From: a virus
Length of the DNA: 22,853 nt
IMG/VR virus record: IMGVR_UViG_3300047378_000033
Location: 1 to 22,853 of that record
Strand: one strand, 5' to 3'
Below, one piece after another: positions 6,014 through 15,015 of the stretch; position 1 is the stretch's first letter, and every line of letters begins with the position of its first letter. The notes beneath the pieces were generated by a model. It had not been told where the DNA came from. It was given only the letters and a program-made list of their open reading frames with translations, and ran no database searches. The position numbers and the translations under genes are program-made.

Positions 6014-7893
6014 TGGATCAGTATCAACAGTTTATACACAAGAGCAGGTACGCACGTTGGCTACCTGAACAGAAGCGCAGAGAGACATGGGCAGAGACAG
6101 TGAACCGTTATGTATCCTTCTGGGTAGATCGTGGGCAGATAGACCAGAAGACCAGTGCTAAGATGTTTGACGCTATACATAACATGGACGTTATGCCTAG
6201 TATGCGCTGCATGATGACAGCAGGTGAGGCACTAGATAAAGATAACGTATCTGGATTTAATTGTAGTTACTTAGCTATTGACTCACCACGTAGCTTTGAC
6301 GAGCTAATGTACGTGTTGATGTGTGGCACAGGCGTAGGCTTTAGTGTTGAGCGTAACTTCATCACCAAGCTACCTGTCATTGCAGAGACATTCCACAAGA
6401 CTGACAGTGTGATTGTAGTAGCTGACAGCAAGATAGGCTGGGCCTCTGCATTCCGTGAGCTTATTAGCCTGCTGTACGCTGGTAAGATACCTAAGTGGGA
6501 CATGAGCAAGGTACGTCCATCAGGCGCTAGACTAAAGACCTTTGGCGGTAGAGCGTCAGGCCCAGAGCCTCTGGTGGATTTGTTTAACTTCTGTGTCGAA
6601 GTGTTTACTAAGGCAGCAGGACGAAAGCTGACGAGCATTGAGTGTCACGATGTAGTGTGTAAGGTAGCTGACATTGTAGTGGTAGGCGGTGTGCGTAGGT
6701 CTGCACTAATCAGCCTCTCTAACCTCTCTGATCCACGTATGGCGAAGGCTAAGTCAGGTAACTGGTGGGAGCTAGAAGGGCAGCGTAGGCTTGCTAACAA
6801 CAGCGTAGCGTACACTGAGAAGCCAGACTTTGAGTCCTTCTTAGGAGAGATGCAGAACATGTACGAGAGTAAGGCGGGTGAGCGTGGTATCTTCAGCCGT
6901 GTAGCAGCTCAGAAGATTGCAGGCCGTAACGGCAGGCGCGACCCTGAGCAGGACTTTGGTACTAACCCATGCTCTGAGATTATCCTGCGTAGTAACCAGT
7001 TCTGTAACCTGTCAGAGATTGTAGTACGTCCTGATGACACACTGGCTAGTCTCAAGAAGAAGGCAGAGATGGCTGCTATCATTGGCACACTACAGGCTAC
7101 CTTGACAGACTTCCGCTACCTGCGTAACTGCTGGAAGAAGAACACTGAGGAAGAGGCACTGCTGGGTGTCAGCATGACAGGTATCATGGATCACTACCTG
7201 CTGAGTAAGGGAGATTCTAAAGACTTAGCCAAGTGGCTGGAGGAGATACGTGATGTTGCTATTAAGACGAATAAGAAGTGGGCTGGAGTACTTGGGATTA
7301 ATCAATCTACAGCTATTACATGTGTTAAGCCAAGTGGTACTGTATCTCAGCTTGTCGATTCTGCTTCTGGTATCCATCCTCGCTTCTCTAAGCATTACAT
7401 TCGCAGAGTACGTAGCGACCACAAAGACCCGCTTGCGGTCTTCATGGGAATGGCCGGGTTCCCTGTAGAGCAGGATGTGATGTCACCTACGTCATCAGTC
7501 TTTAGCTTCCCTATCAAGGCTCCAGATACCTCTGTGACCGTCAAGCAGGTAGGGGCTATGCAGCAGCTAGAGCTTTGGAAGGCTTACCAGAATCACTGGT
7601 GCGAACATAAGCCAAGTATCACTGTGTACTATACGGATGACGAGTTCTTGCAAGTAGCACAATGGATATGGGAAAACTTTGATCTGTGTAGCGGGATTAG
7701 TTTGTTGCCATATAGTGACCATGTATATCAACAAGCTCCTTATGAGGACATCAGTGCTGAGGAGTACGATAAGCTAGTAGCAGAGATGCCGGTGGGTGTG
7801 GATTGGAATGATCTGGAGAAGTATGAGGAAGAGGATAACACGACAGGAAGTCAGGAGTTAGCGTGTGTAGGTGGTGCATGTGAGATAGTGTAG
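6013..7893 (+). CDS. nrdJ: Class II (adenosylcobalamin-dependent) ribonucleoside-triphosphate reductase, monomeric
   Basis: A 626-residue reductase converting ribonucleotides to deoxyribonucleotides with coenzyme B12. Active-site pattern: Cys84 (GFNCSYLAID), Cys320 with Glu322 (NPCSEI, thiyl radical Cys and Glu), Cys331 (FCNLSE), and a C-terminal C-x4-C pair, Cys618 and Cys623. The Cys320-Cys331 spacing of 11 and the terminal C-x4-C equal those of Lactobacillus leichmannii RTPR (Cys408/Cys419, Cys731/Cys736). The TSSVFSFPIKAP segment is also typical of that family. No nrdB-like small subunit is in the window. The GTG start at 6013 overlaps the previous stop by one base behind GAGGAG. It is the last gene before the terminator. 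The host must provide cobalamin. A class I assignment, as argued for some cyanophage enzymes, is less likely given these matches. Confidence 0.9.
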   Translation: MDQYQQFIHKSRYARWLPEQKRRETWAETVNRYVSFWVDRGQIDQKTSAKMFDAIHNMDVMPSMRCMMTAGEALDKDNVSGFNCSYLAIDSPRSFDELMYVLMCGTGVGFSVERNFITKLPVIAETFHKTDSVIVVADSKIGWASAFRELISLLYAGKIPKWDMSKVRPSGARLKTFGGRASGPEPLVDLFNFCVEVFTKAAGRKLTSIECHDVVCKVADIVVVGGVRRSALISLSNLSDPRMAKAKSGNWWELEGQRRLANNSVAYTEKPDFESFLGEMQNMYESKAGERGIFSRVAAQKIAGRNGRRDPEQDFGTNPCSEIILRSNQFCNLSEIVVRPDDTLASLKKKAEMAAIIGTLQATLTDFRYLRNCWKKNTEEEALLGVSMTGIMDHYLLSKGDSKDLAKWLEEIRDVAIKTNKKWAGVLGINQSTAITCVKPSGTVSQLVDSASGIHPRFSKHYIRRVRSDHKDPLAVFMGMAGFPVEQDVMSPTSSVFSFPIKAPDTSVTVKQVGAMQQLELWKAYQNHWCEHKPSITVYYTDDEFLQVAQWIWENFDLCSGISLLPYSDHVYQQAPYEDISAEEYDKLVAEMPVGVDWNDLEKYEEEDNTTGSQELACVGGACEIV

Positions 7894-7902
7894 ATAAAAC
7901 TT

Positions 7903-7926
7903 AGGGGCCAAGCGGCCCCTTTTTTT
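7903..7926. terminator. Rho-independent terminator between convergent operons
   Basis: A perfect 7-bp GC-rich stem, AGGGGCC (7903-7909) and GGCCCCT (7914-7920), with loop AAGC, followed by six T on the + strand. It ends the replication operon. On the - strand the hairpin lies just past the stop of the 1007-aa gene and is followed by a weaker AAGTTTTAT tract, so it may act in both directions. The gap between the two operons is only 31 bp. Confidence 0.9.
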
Positions 7927-10900
7927 ATTTGTTTCTTTCAGCTTCTTGTCTTTCATTGTACTCTTCAGCACCGCCAAGGAACCAGTTGTAAACTAAGTTA
8001 CCTACAACAGGAACAGGTTTGACTAGCTTTTCTACGTTAGGGTCGTCCTCTAGAAGCTCTTCTCCTAAACTAAACGCACTGTCTATGATAGGAGTAGCAG
8101 GAGCTATGGTATTTATAACTGCGCCCTTCCAATCACCGTTAGACAGGTAGCGATCAGTGGTGTACCTATTGATACCATACACACTAAGAAGATTCCACAT
8201 CGCCCTGTCGGGTATGTCTTCAGCTTTAACTTCCCTACCTAATACTAGGTCTTTAGCGTACTGAGTCCCTGTGTTAGCCGTGGATAAGTAAGCCGCCAGT
8301 AGTGCTGCGTTCTTAACTGCTTCCTTCTTATTACCTTTAGCGTACTCTTGTACGACATTCCTACGCACTACGTCAATCTGTTTAAGAGTAAAAGACTTAA
8401 GCATGTAAAGTATACGATGATTAGGATTGTTCAGATAAGCCTGAGGAAACTCACTCAAAGTCACGGGCTGAACATCTGACAACTCATTGAACAAGAAGTA
8501 CTTAACTGTGTCAGTCATGTTCCCTTCTTCAAGGTCTTTAATCAAGGCTTGAGTCTCGTCTCCGTAGGTAGACCCTATCTTCTTTTTAAACTTACTTAAG
8601 TCTTTCTTCACCATCTTCTGGGCGTTCTTATAAGCAGCATTGATAAAGGTTTCTTTACCTAGTCGGTCTAATTTTTTAAAGCCTGAACCTCTCATCACTT
8701 TTTCTAGCATCTTAGAAGTTCCTTTTAAACTTCCCTCAGCTAGTTCTTTAGAGATTTCATCTAGTCCTATATCTATTAGCTCAATGTTTTTAGTTTTGAA
8801 TAAACTAGCTAGTGTATTCCGAAGACCGTTAAGAGCGCCTGAAGTACCTAGATCACCTAGCTGAGTAATCGCAGAGACAGGGTTAGCGATAGTACCCATG
8901 TACCCTAAGTCCCTGATGGTAGCGTTCAACGCTCCCGGAGATTGTTCGCCTCCTACGAAACGACTCTTAAGCATCTCAAGCATATCAGCTTCTTGTTCTG
9001 GACGAATACGTCCTTGGTTTATAGCGTCTTCAACGTAGTTACCTATCGACTTGTCAGCGTCTAACATCCCTTCTTTGTTAAAGGCTCCAAACTGACCCAT
9101 GAACTTTCTCTTTTCAATATCGTTCACAGCCCTACGTAAGTAGATAGCTAATGATTCTTCAGGAGAAGCGTAGTACTTCATCTGATCGTCACTTAAAGTT
9201 AGCTTACGCTGACGAACAAAACCCGGCTGACCTTTTTTAATACCAAAGGTATGACCTCTCATCAGCATGTCAATTACTTCTGCGTTTTCTTCTGCCGTTA
9301 GTTTCTCAGCAGAGATACCTTTTTTAGCAGCGTATCTATTCTTCGCCGCGCCTATCAAACCTTTCTGCTGTACATTTAAACTTTTTTGTAGACCTTCTAA
9401 ATCTTTAACAAGACGGGGGAAGTAGTTATCAACCATCTTGAAGGAATGCCCTGAAGCTTTTAAATCTTTACCTATCTGTTTTAACATAGGCACAATCTTA
9501 TCGTCAAACTCTGTAGACAGCTCACGGCCCATCAGCGCCCTAGCAGCGTCGAAGTCTTCATTATATAACAGCCGTGCAATGTTGTTCTTGACAGGAGCAT
9601 TAAGCTGAGAGAAACCCTTAACCCAGTTTTCAGCTTTACCAAGTGCTTGAGACGTATTCCTATGTGAGTCAAACTCAAATCTACGTAGGCGACCAAAGGT
9701 CTGCTCATCTATAGCCTTGATACGGGTACTGAGTACGCCTAGAATCTTATCAACCTTGCTGTTAGTATACCGGCCTACAGCACTATCATTGACAACTACA
9801 TCATCTGCTTGCTTCTGTGCTACCTTTGCTGGAGAGATGTTTAGTTTAGCGCCTATGCGTGTTTGTGCTGCCTTAAGTTTATTAAGGTCTATACCCGCTT
9901 CCTGTAAAATCTCTTTTCCTTTTAACGGATCAGCCCCTCGAGCTAGAGCTTTGTCCAACTCTATCTGAGCTTTTCTTACTAGCTTCTTAGCACCTCTGTC
10001 TCCTAATGCTTTAGCGCCACCTATAAAAGCACCACTAAGTGCACCGCCTGCTGCTGCGGATATGCCTGCCTTAAGAGGGTCTATCTCTCCAGCTTCTGAG
10101 TATACGTAGTCGTCAGCAATGCTACCGAAGCCTGCAATAGCTGTACCTAAAGCAATACCACCTTTGACTGAAGCAGCCGCAGGTACTAAGTTAATAGGAT
10201 CAACCACTGCTTTAGATATAGCGCCTGCTAAAGCTCCCTTAGATTCAGGCTGATAGTCAAACATAGGGCCTGACATTTTCATCAAGGCTCTTTCGTTTCT
10301 TCTTTTAATAGCCAAACGTCTTTCGTTAAACGGCAGCTTGCTGATGTCTTCTTTAAACTCTTCCTCAACAGTAGTTCCTGAGGGCATTGTTCCCATGGCT
10401 ACAGGACTGTATCCGTAAGGAGTTGTGTATCCTTTGGCCCATGTAGGTACAGGATTAATAGCATCTAAAAAATTAAGAGCGTTAGCGATATAGCTAGGGT
10501 TCTTTTGAAACTCATATAAAAACTGTCTTGTTTCGTTTTCTGCGCCTCTTGATAGAAACTCACGCTTACCCTCTTTATTAATAATCAAGTCACCAGCTAC
10601 TGCGTCTAATCGTTGTAAAGTAGCAGAGTTGTCTATATCTTCCTGTGTTATAACCTGTTCAATATCTATGACATCATCTTCATCAGAAAAGATACGTACA
10701 AGTTTATTATCCTTTACACGATCTCCCGGCAATACCCCTAGCTTTTGAAGAGTAAAACTTCCTGCAATATCTTCAAGAGTGAGAGTCGTACCTAGCTCCG
10801 CTTCTCTAGCTTCTTGAGCAGCTCGCTCTGCATCTTTTTGTGCAGTTACTTCCGCAGCCACAGCTTCCCGTCTAGCTCTTCTTTGAGCCAGAGGATTAAC

Positions 10901-10948
10901 CTCGGTTTCTTCTTGCTGTACGTCTAAAGCTGCTGTCATGTCTACCAT
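7925..10948 (-). CDS. Large putative internal virion / DNA ejection protein
   Basis: A 1007-residue protein, the last gene of the late operon. The N-terminus is charged and helical (residues 20-52). Next come two copies of an EDIxxSxTLQxL...GD...NK...FxS motif at about 58-88 and 102-133. Two hydrophobic, glycine-rich stretches at about 247-278 and 294-316 could enter a membrane. The remainder is long, mostly charged and helical. No lysozyme or transglycosylase motif is recognised. Size, position after tail genes, and amphipathic or hydrophobic helices fit the internal core or ejection proteins of podoviruses (role of T7 gp15/gp16), but this is inferred. The ATG at 10948 follows the previous stop by 2 nt, with AGG about 9 nt upstream. 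Confidence 0.6.
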   Translation of the reverse strand: MVDMTAALDVQQEETEVNPLAQRRARREAVAAEVTAQKDAERAAQEAREAELGTTLTLEDIAGSFTLQKLGVLPGDRVKDNKLVRIFSDEDDVIDIEQVITQEDIDNSATLQRLDAVAGDLIINKEGKREFLSRGAENETRQFLYEFQKNPSYIANALNFLDAINPVPTWAKGYTTPYGYSPVAMGTMPSGTTVEEEFKEDISKLPFNERRLAIKRRNERALMKMSGPMFDYQPESKGALAGAISKAVVDPINLVPAAASVKGGIALGTAIAGFGSIADDYVYSEAGEIDPLKAGISAAAGGALSGAFIGGAKALGDRGAKKLVRKAQIELDKALARGADPLKGKEILQEAGIDLNKLKAAQTRIGAKLNISPAKVAQKQADDVVVNDSAVGRYTNSKVDKILGVLSTRIKAIDEQTFGRLRRFEFDSHRNTSQALGKAENWVKGFSQLNAPVKNNIARLLYNEDFDAARALMGRELSTEFDDKIVPMLKQIGKDLKASGHSFKMVDNYFPRLVKDLEGLQKSLNVQQKGLIGAAKNRYAAKKGISAEKLTAEENAEVIDMLMRGHTFGIKKGQPGFVRQRKLTLSDDQMKYYASPEESLAIYLRRAVNDIEKRKFMGQFGAFNKEGMLDADKSIGNYVEDAINQGRIRPEQEADMLEMLKSRFVGGEQSPGALNATIRDLGYMGTIANPVSAITQLGDLGTSGALNGLRNTLASLFKTKNIELIDIGLDEISKELAEGSLKGTSKMLEKVMRGSGFKKLDRLGKETFINAAYKNAQKMVKKDLSKFKKKIGSTYGDETQALIKDLEEGNMTDTVKYFLFNELSDVQPVTLSEFPQAYLNNPNHRILYMLKSFTLKQIDVVRRNVVQEYAKGNKKEAVKNAALLAAYLSTANTGTQYAKDLVLGREVKAEDIPDRAMWNLLSVYGINRYTTDRYLSNGDWKGAVINTIAPATPIIDSAFSLGEELLEDDPNVEKLVKPVPVVGNLVYNWFLGGAEEYNERQEAERNK
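10550..10786 (-). repeat. Duplicated ~31-residue motif in the 1007-aa protein
   Basis: Residues 58-88 and 102-133 align at an offset of 43-44. Shared positions are ED-I, S, TLQ-L, GD, NK and F-S (for example DIAGSFTLQKL against DIDNSATLQRL). This is protein-level duplication; the DNA copies have diverged. Confidence 0.7.
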
Positions 10949-10950
10949 GC

Positions 10951-12006
10951 TTATTTACCTATATCTGTATAAGCGTCATCATCTTGAGGTTCTACTTGTT
11001 TTTGTATTGGTCTGCCTCTACTGTCTAACTTTTTCTGATCGCCATTGTCGTCCGTCCCTAAATTAAGTGCGCCCATCACTTCAATAGCTTTAATTAGCGC
11101 CTTATCAAGAGCTAGTTGTTCTCTTATTGTCAGCTCTTTTGCTTTTAAGAAAATAGCACTTCTGGTTTTGTCGGAGATATCATCAAACCCGGGTAAAGAT
11201 TTACCAGCGCCAAGCCATCCATCTTTAAGCTCTGGTGGTAGGAGGGATTGGATTTGTTCTGTTGTAAAGATACCTTCATAAGCCTCTGTTTCATCTGATG
11301 TTAAAGGTTTAACTACAGCCGTTGAAGTTTTATAAAGCATATTTTCTGCTGTGTCTAAAGACATACCAGCTTGAATGTACCTTGCTAACTCAGGTCTTCC
11401 TCTATCAATTGCTTCTTTTGCGTACAGTTCTCGGAGACTTGCTTGTTGAGCCAGTAGTTTATTTTCATCGCTTAGAGCTTTTGCTGCTGCTGCTGAGGCT
11501 CTTTCTTCGCCTGCTGCGGATATCGCAAATCTTGCTTTAGAAAGTGCTAACTGTTCTCGTTGTATCTCATCTTGTCGTTTTTGCCTTTCTTTATTATCAA
11601 GCCTATCAATCTTACCAAACTCATAAGCTTCTTGCGCCCTTATCTCTGCCGAAACTGCTCTTGCTTCTCGGGCTTTAGCTCGCGCCTCTTCAACTTCTGC
11701 TTGTTTAATCGCTTGTATCTTAGCAGCCGTTTGTGCCGCGCCTGCCAAGTCTCCGCTTATTTGTTGAATCTTAGCTAACTTTGCTAGGTCTTCTACCTTA
11801 GTAAGGTCTAGCTGACCCATAGTCTGAGCTACTGTTTCTTCATACGAAGGCGCTCCACCACGGGTTAAAGCTCCTATAGCTTGTCCCATACCTGCTGTAG
11901 TCTGTGCGCCAAACTGTCCAGCAAAGCCAGCAGTACCGGGCATAGCCTGTACAGGAGCTGGGCCACCTACACCTGTCAACATCCTTGCAATATCTGTTCT
12001 AGCCAT
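10951..12006 (-). CDS. Helical/coiled-coil putative internal virion protein
   Basis: A 351-residue protein with Ala/Gly-rich N-terminus (residues 10-50) and a long Ala/Glu/Lys/Arg/Gln-rich helical region (about 80-215) with heptad-like composition. A mixed C-terminal part follows and the end is acidic (QDDDAYTDIGK). No enzymatic motif is seen. Its place between two other large late proteins and before the 1007-aa protein suggests an internal core or ejection component. An upstream in-frame TTG at 12024 exists, but it would make the GGAGGAGG at 12022-12015 part of the coding sequence. That Shine-Dalgarno lies 8 nt before the ATG at 12006, so I start there, one base after the previous stop. Confidence 0.6.
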   Translation of the reverse strand: MARTDIARMLTGVGGPAPVQAMPGTAGFAGQFGAQTTAGMGQAIGALTRGGAPSYEETVAQTMGQLDLTKVEDLAKLAKIQQISGDLAGAAQTAAKIQAIKQAEVEEARAKAREARAVSAEIRAQEAYEFGKIDRLDNKERQKRQDEIQREQLALSKARFAISAAGEERASAAAAKALSDENKLLAQQASLRELYAKEAIDRGRPELARYIQAGMSLDTAENMLYKTSTAVVKPLTSDETEAYEGIFTTEQIQSLLPPELKDGWLGAGKSLPGFDDISDKTRSAIFLKAKELTIREQLALDKALIKAIEVMGALNLGTDDNGDQKKLDSRGRPIQKQVEPQDDDAYTDIGK

Positions 12007-12007
12007 C

Positions 12008-13240
12008 TTAACCACCTCCTCCAAATATTCTACTAAATAACCCGCCCACAGCGCCTGCTGCTTGCTGCCTTAGAGCTGCTTCTGCCATGTCTTTTAACGA
12101 ACCTGTAGGCATAGCCGCCACTGTAGCCTGCTGTTGAGGAGTAGCTGGAGTGCCTAAAGCAGCACCTAACAATCCTTGCTGCTGTTGTAGACGTAACTGA
12201 TTAGCTAACTGCTCAGACTGTATCCTCGACTCTAAACCGCCTAGCTGTAATTGCCCTGCAATCTGTTGACCAGTCCTACGACCAACATCAGCAAAGCCAG
12301 CAGGAGTAGCACTAGCCTGTAGCATAGCAAGAGCTTGTTGCTGCGGCTGGTAGCCAGCAGTCATTAGACCTGTAGCACCTGCTAGAGCTTGCCGCTGCTC
12401 TGATAAGGCTTGCTGCCTAGCACCTACATTAGCTCGTGCCATAGCTTCCTGACGAGCAGTCTCTTGCGCTAGTAGCTCAGGAGATGCGCCGCCATAAGCA
12501 GCAGAGGACAGGCCTAGACGGCCTTGTGACAGCATACGCTCTTCTAGTGCTAGACGCTGACGCTCCTCTTCAGGACGCTGTGTAGCCCGTATCTGCTCAT
12601 ATATAGCAGCTTGTTGTTCAGTAGGGTCTTGACCTACCTGACCAAATAATCCCTGTGCCTGACCCATTAGTTGCGCTTGTAGAGCTTGTTGCTCTGGAGA
12701 CAGGTCAATACCAAAACCACCTTCAGCAGTAGTAGAAACACCACCTAATCCACCAGTAACGGTGTAGGGTCTAAACTGTGTAGCCTCGCGCCCTTCTTCT
12801 GCTAGTAAACCTAACTGCTCTTGAGTTTCTCTGCCTAGCTGTTGAACATCTTGTATGTTTTCACGACCTAAGTAATATTGACCAGCACCTCTGAGCAAGT
12901 TCTGAATCATGTTACTACCGCCAGCGGCTTGGCCAGTCTGCGGAGAACTAAGCATGGTTTGTGTCTGTTGCGTTGTTTGTTGAGTAGAGGGTGTAAGTGT
13001 TGGCTGATAATCTAAACCAAACAAACTAGCCATTGTGTTGTTAGCTGACGCTAGATCAAACGAAGGGAAAGCAGAAGAGCCTATATCGTACAAGCTAGGT
13101 ACAGACAAGCTAGACTCTATTTGCTGTGCCATTGTAGGAGGAACATAGCCAGTAATAGGATTAGCAATAAAACTACCTGTATTAGAAGGCGCGAAAGGAT
13201 TATCATCAGGTGTGTAGTTCCCGTACATATCAATAGCCAT
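12008..13240 (-). CDS. Gln/Ala-rich putative internal virion protein
   Basis: A 410-residue protein with unusual composition. The N-terminal 90 residues are Pro/Ser/Thr rich. A Gln-rich stretch follows around 84-95, then a helical Gln/Ala/Glu/Leu-rich body (about 125-395) containing RPYTVTGGLGG near 155-165. The C-terminus is Gly-rich (GGLFSRIFGGGG). Such Q/A-rich proteins occupy the inner virion or ejection slot in many podoviruses, so I infer a structural role. No catalytic motif is seen. The ATG at 13240 overlaps the preceding stop (TAATG) behind GGAGGG. A glycine/hydrophobic tail could be membrane-active. Confidence 0.55.
   Translation of the reverse strand: MAIDMYGNYTPDDNPFAPSNTGSFIANPITGYVPPTMAQQIESSLSVPSLYDIGSSAFPSFDLASANNTMASLFGLDYQPTLTPSTQQTTQQTQTMLSSPQTGQAAGGSNMIQNLLRGAGQYYLGRENIQDVQQLGRETQEQLGLLAEEGREATQFRPYTVTGGLGGVSTTAEGGFGIDLSPEQQALQAQLMGQAQGLFGQVGQDPTEQQAAIYEQIRATQRPEEERQRLALEERMLSQGRLGLSSAAYGGASPELLAQETARQEAMARANVGARQQALSEQRQALAGATGLMTAGYQPQQQALAMLQASATPAGFADVGRRTGQQIAGQLQLGGLESRIQSEQLANQLRLQQQQGLLGAALGTPATPQQQATVAAMPTGSLKDMAEAALRQQAAGAVGGLFSRIFGGGG
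12015..12022 (-). promoter_or_regulatory. Strong ribosome-binding site deciding the start at 12006
   Basis: GGAGGAGG on the - strand, 8 nt before ATG 12006. It also encodes part of the C-terminal Gly-Gly-Gly-Gly of the upstream protein. Confidence 0.8.
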
Positions 13241-13473
13241 TAGTACGACCCTCCAGTAATTGTGTCAGCCGTTAGTGTGCCTGTCACGTTTACGGTAGCG
13301 GCTGTTACAGTACCAGTAAAAGTAGGAGCAGCAGTGTCAGCCTTGCTGTTTACCGCTGTTGCTATGTTAGTGTATTCTGTGTCGATTTCTGTACCACGTA
13401 CAATCTTATTGGCGTTACCAGAGGGCAAAGAATCCTTAGCCGCAAAATTAGTGGTCTTTGTATAGTTGGACAT
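13240..13473 (-). CDS. Short tail-fibre N-terminus-like protein, 77 aa
   Basis: The sequence begins MSNYTKTTNFAAKDSLPSG and continues with GTEIDTEYTNIATAVNSKAD, then a short Thr/Val beta-rich repeat (TGTVTAATVNVTGTLTADT). This resembles the opening of many marine phage tail-fibre or collar proteins, but the ORF stops after 77 residues. It may be a small fibre anchor, or the remains of a longer fibre whose distal part is now encoded elsewhere (the fibre genes lie beyond 18 kb). The start ATG follows GGGAGA and the stop overlaps the next gene. Confidence 0.6.
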   Translation of the reverse strand: MSNYTKTTNFAAKDSLPSGNANKIVRGTEIDTEYTNIATAVNSKADTAAPTFTGTVTAATVNVTGTLTADTITGGSY

Positions 13474-15015
13474 TTAGATAAGTCTCCCTAGTAAAGCATG
13501 TATGTCAATCTTTTGAATGGAAAATGGTACGTTGTCTATTTGTGCTTCAATACCAATGGTAACAATAGAGCCACTACCACCAGTGTTTACAGAAGGCGTG
13601 TTGATTAGAGCGTCTGCTCCTCCTGAGTATTCTGCTATTGCGTACTCTGCAACACCATATTCAGCAATAGCGTTAGACGCAGAAAATGTAAAGGCTTGCT
13701 TATTGTAGACATCTGTATAGTCATAGCCCCAGTTAAGCGTTATGTCAGTACCGTGTGCGCCTACAATAGTCAAGTTAAACTTCTTTAAGAACTTGAGATT
13801 AGAAGAGTTACCAAAGTCTGTGGGGTTACTAAAGTAACGTAGCTGATAGGTAGCTGTACCGTCTAAGTAGCCTGCGTACTTAACAATGCCTGTAGACTTG
13901 CCTATGTAAATTGTGTCGTCTTCTAAACGTGCAAAAGACAAAGGGTCTAGTCCTGTCCATGTAGTAGCTCTGTGCGCCCCAGATTGATCTAACGGGCCAC
14001 GCATATCAAAGCAGTACACAGTATTGGTAGAGGGTAGAGAAAGCAGGTAGAAGGCTTCGTCTGGGCTATATAAAGACTTAATAGGTAGCTGCTCTACATT
14101 AACCTTCTCCATCAGATCGTTACGGACATATTTACTAATGTCGCGCATAGGTAGAGACTTTTCTTGTATTACTCTACCAAAACTACGTAGCCCGGAGTCT
14201 GATAAGAAGATGACATCTGTACCTGTCTGCTGTACTGAGTCTCTAGCTATACATCCTACTCCTTCAATGGTATCCGCTAGAACCATGTTTGCAGGACTAG
14301 TAGCTCCTGAGTACACAACAATAGAACGCTTACCAAATATAATTAAGAAGTCATTGTGTGCCGTTAATGATACAATCTCGTCATAACCTGAAGGCCATAC
14401 TTTTTCTATATCTAAACTACCAGAAGTGCCTCCTGTCCAGTGATGTCCTTGGAGAAGATCGCTCCAGTAAACAGTGTGTTTGTTACCTACTACATCTGCT
14501 ACCCATAGCCTACCAAAAGCTGCTAAAGCCTCGTTAGCTGACGGCATTGTTCCTGTAGCGTGTGAATGAGAAGCCACAGGTTCCAGCACAAACGATCCTC
14601 CGTGATCTGTAGCTAGTAAAGGAGCGTGGCCACTTTGCACCATATACAAATGATCGTTAAAAGTTACACACTTCCAGTTATTTGCCGTTATCGTGTAGCT
14701 GCTGGGGGTAATATCAGTAAGAGTAGTAGTGCCTAAAAATATTTTATTATTACCAGCAGAGATTACACGCTTGTCGCCGCTTTTGTCTACAAACTCAAAA
14801 ACTGTTTCTATACCACGGCTGCTGCCTAACACAGAAGAACCGTTAGTAGTGACCTCTTCCCAGCCTTTACGCGCCCCTATACGGCCTAGCTTGTCAATAA
14901 CACAGTTGTCAGCAATAGCAGCAAACGACGGGTCTACGCCTATTGGTGAGTCCTGAGTATTGAGTCCAGCAAAGCCGGGAGCTGCAATAGTAATGTTCTG
15001 TAGCTGTTGAGCCAT
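13474..15015 (-). CDS. Tail nozzle-like (tail tubular protein B / stabilisation) protein
   Basis: A 513-residue beta-rich protein following the head-tail adaptor gene, the usual place of the podovirus tail nozzle (T7 gp12 or P22 gp10 role). The N-terminus APGFAGLNTQDSPIGVDP followed by AIADNCVIDKLGRIGARKGW is the type seen in marine podovirus tail proteins. The middle has repeated strand patterns (NDHLYMVQ, FGRLWVADV, NDFLIIFGKRSIVVYSG) consistent with a beta-propeller. The start overlaps the adaptor stop (TAATG) and has only a weak Shine-Dalgarno, implying translational coupling. The identity is by context and fold pattern. Confidence 0.65.
   Translation of the reverse strand: MAQQLQNITIAAPGFAGLNTQDSPIGVDPSFAAIADNCVIDKLGRIGARKGWEEVTTNGSSVLGSSRGIETVFEFVDKSGDKRVISAGNNKIFLGTTTLTDITPSSYTITANNWKCVTFNDHLYMVQSGHAPLLATDHGGSFVLEPVASHSHATGTMPSANEALAAFGRLWVADVVGNKHTVYWSDLLQGHHWTGGTSGSLDIEKVWPSGYDEIVSLTAHNDFLIIFGKRSIVVYSGATSPANMVLADTIEGVGCIARDSVQQTGTDVIFLSDSGLRSFGRVIQEKSLPMRDISKYVRNDLMEKVNVEQLPIKSLYSPDEAFYLLSLPSTNTVYCFDMRGPLDQSGAHRATTWTGLDPLSFARLEDDTIYIGKSTGIVKYAGYLDGTATYQLRYFSNPTDFGNSSNLKFLKKFNLTIVGAHGTDITLNWGYDYTDVYNKQAFTFSASNAIAEYGVAEYAIAEYSGGADALINTPSVNTGGSGSIVTIGIEAQIDNVPFSIQKIDIHALLGRLI

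Noticed and set aside
12007-12024. TTG at 12024 as start of the coiled-coil protein gene
   Set aside because: Its codons contain the strong Shine-Dalgarno that serves ATG 12006.
13500-13510. TTGACA on the - strand before the 77-aa gene
   Set aside because: No -10-like hexamer at 16-18 nt, and the bases encode the C-terminus of the nozzle-like protein.
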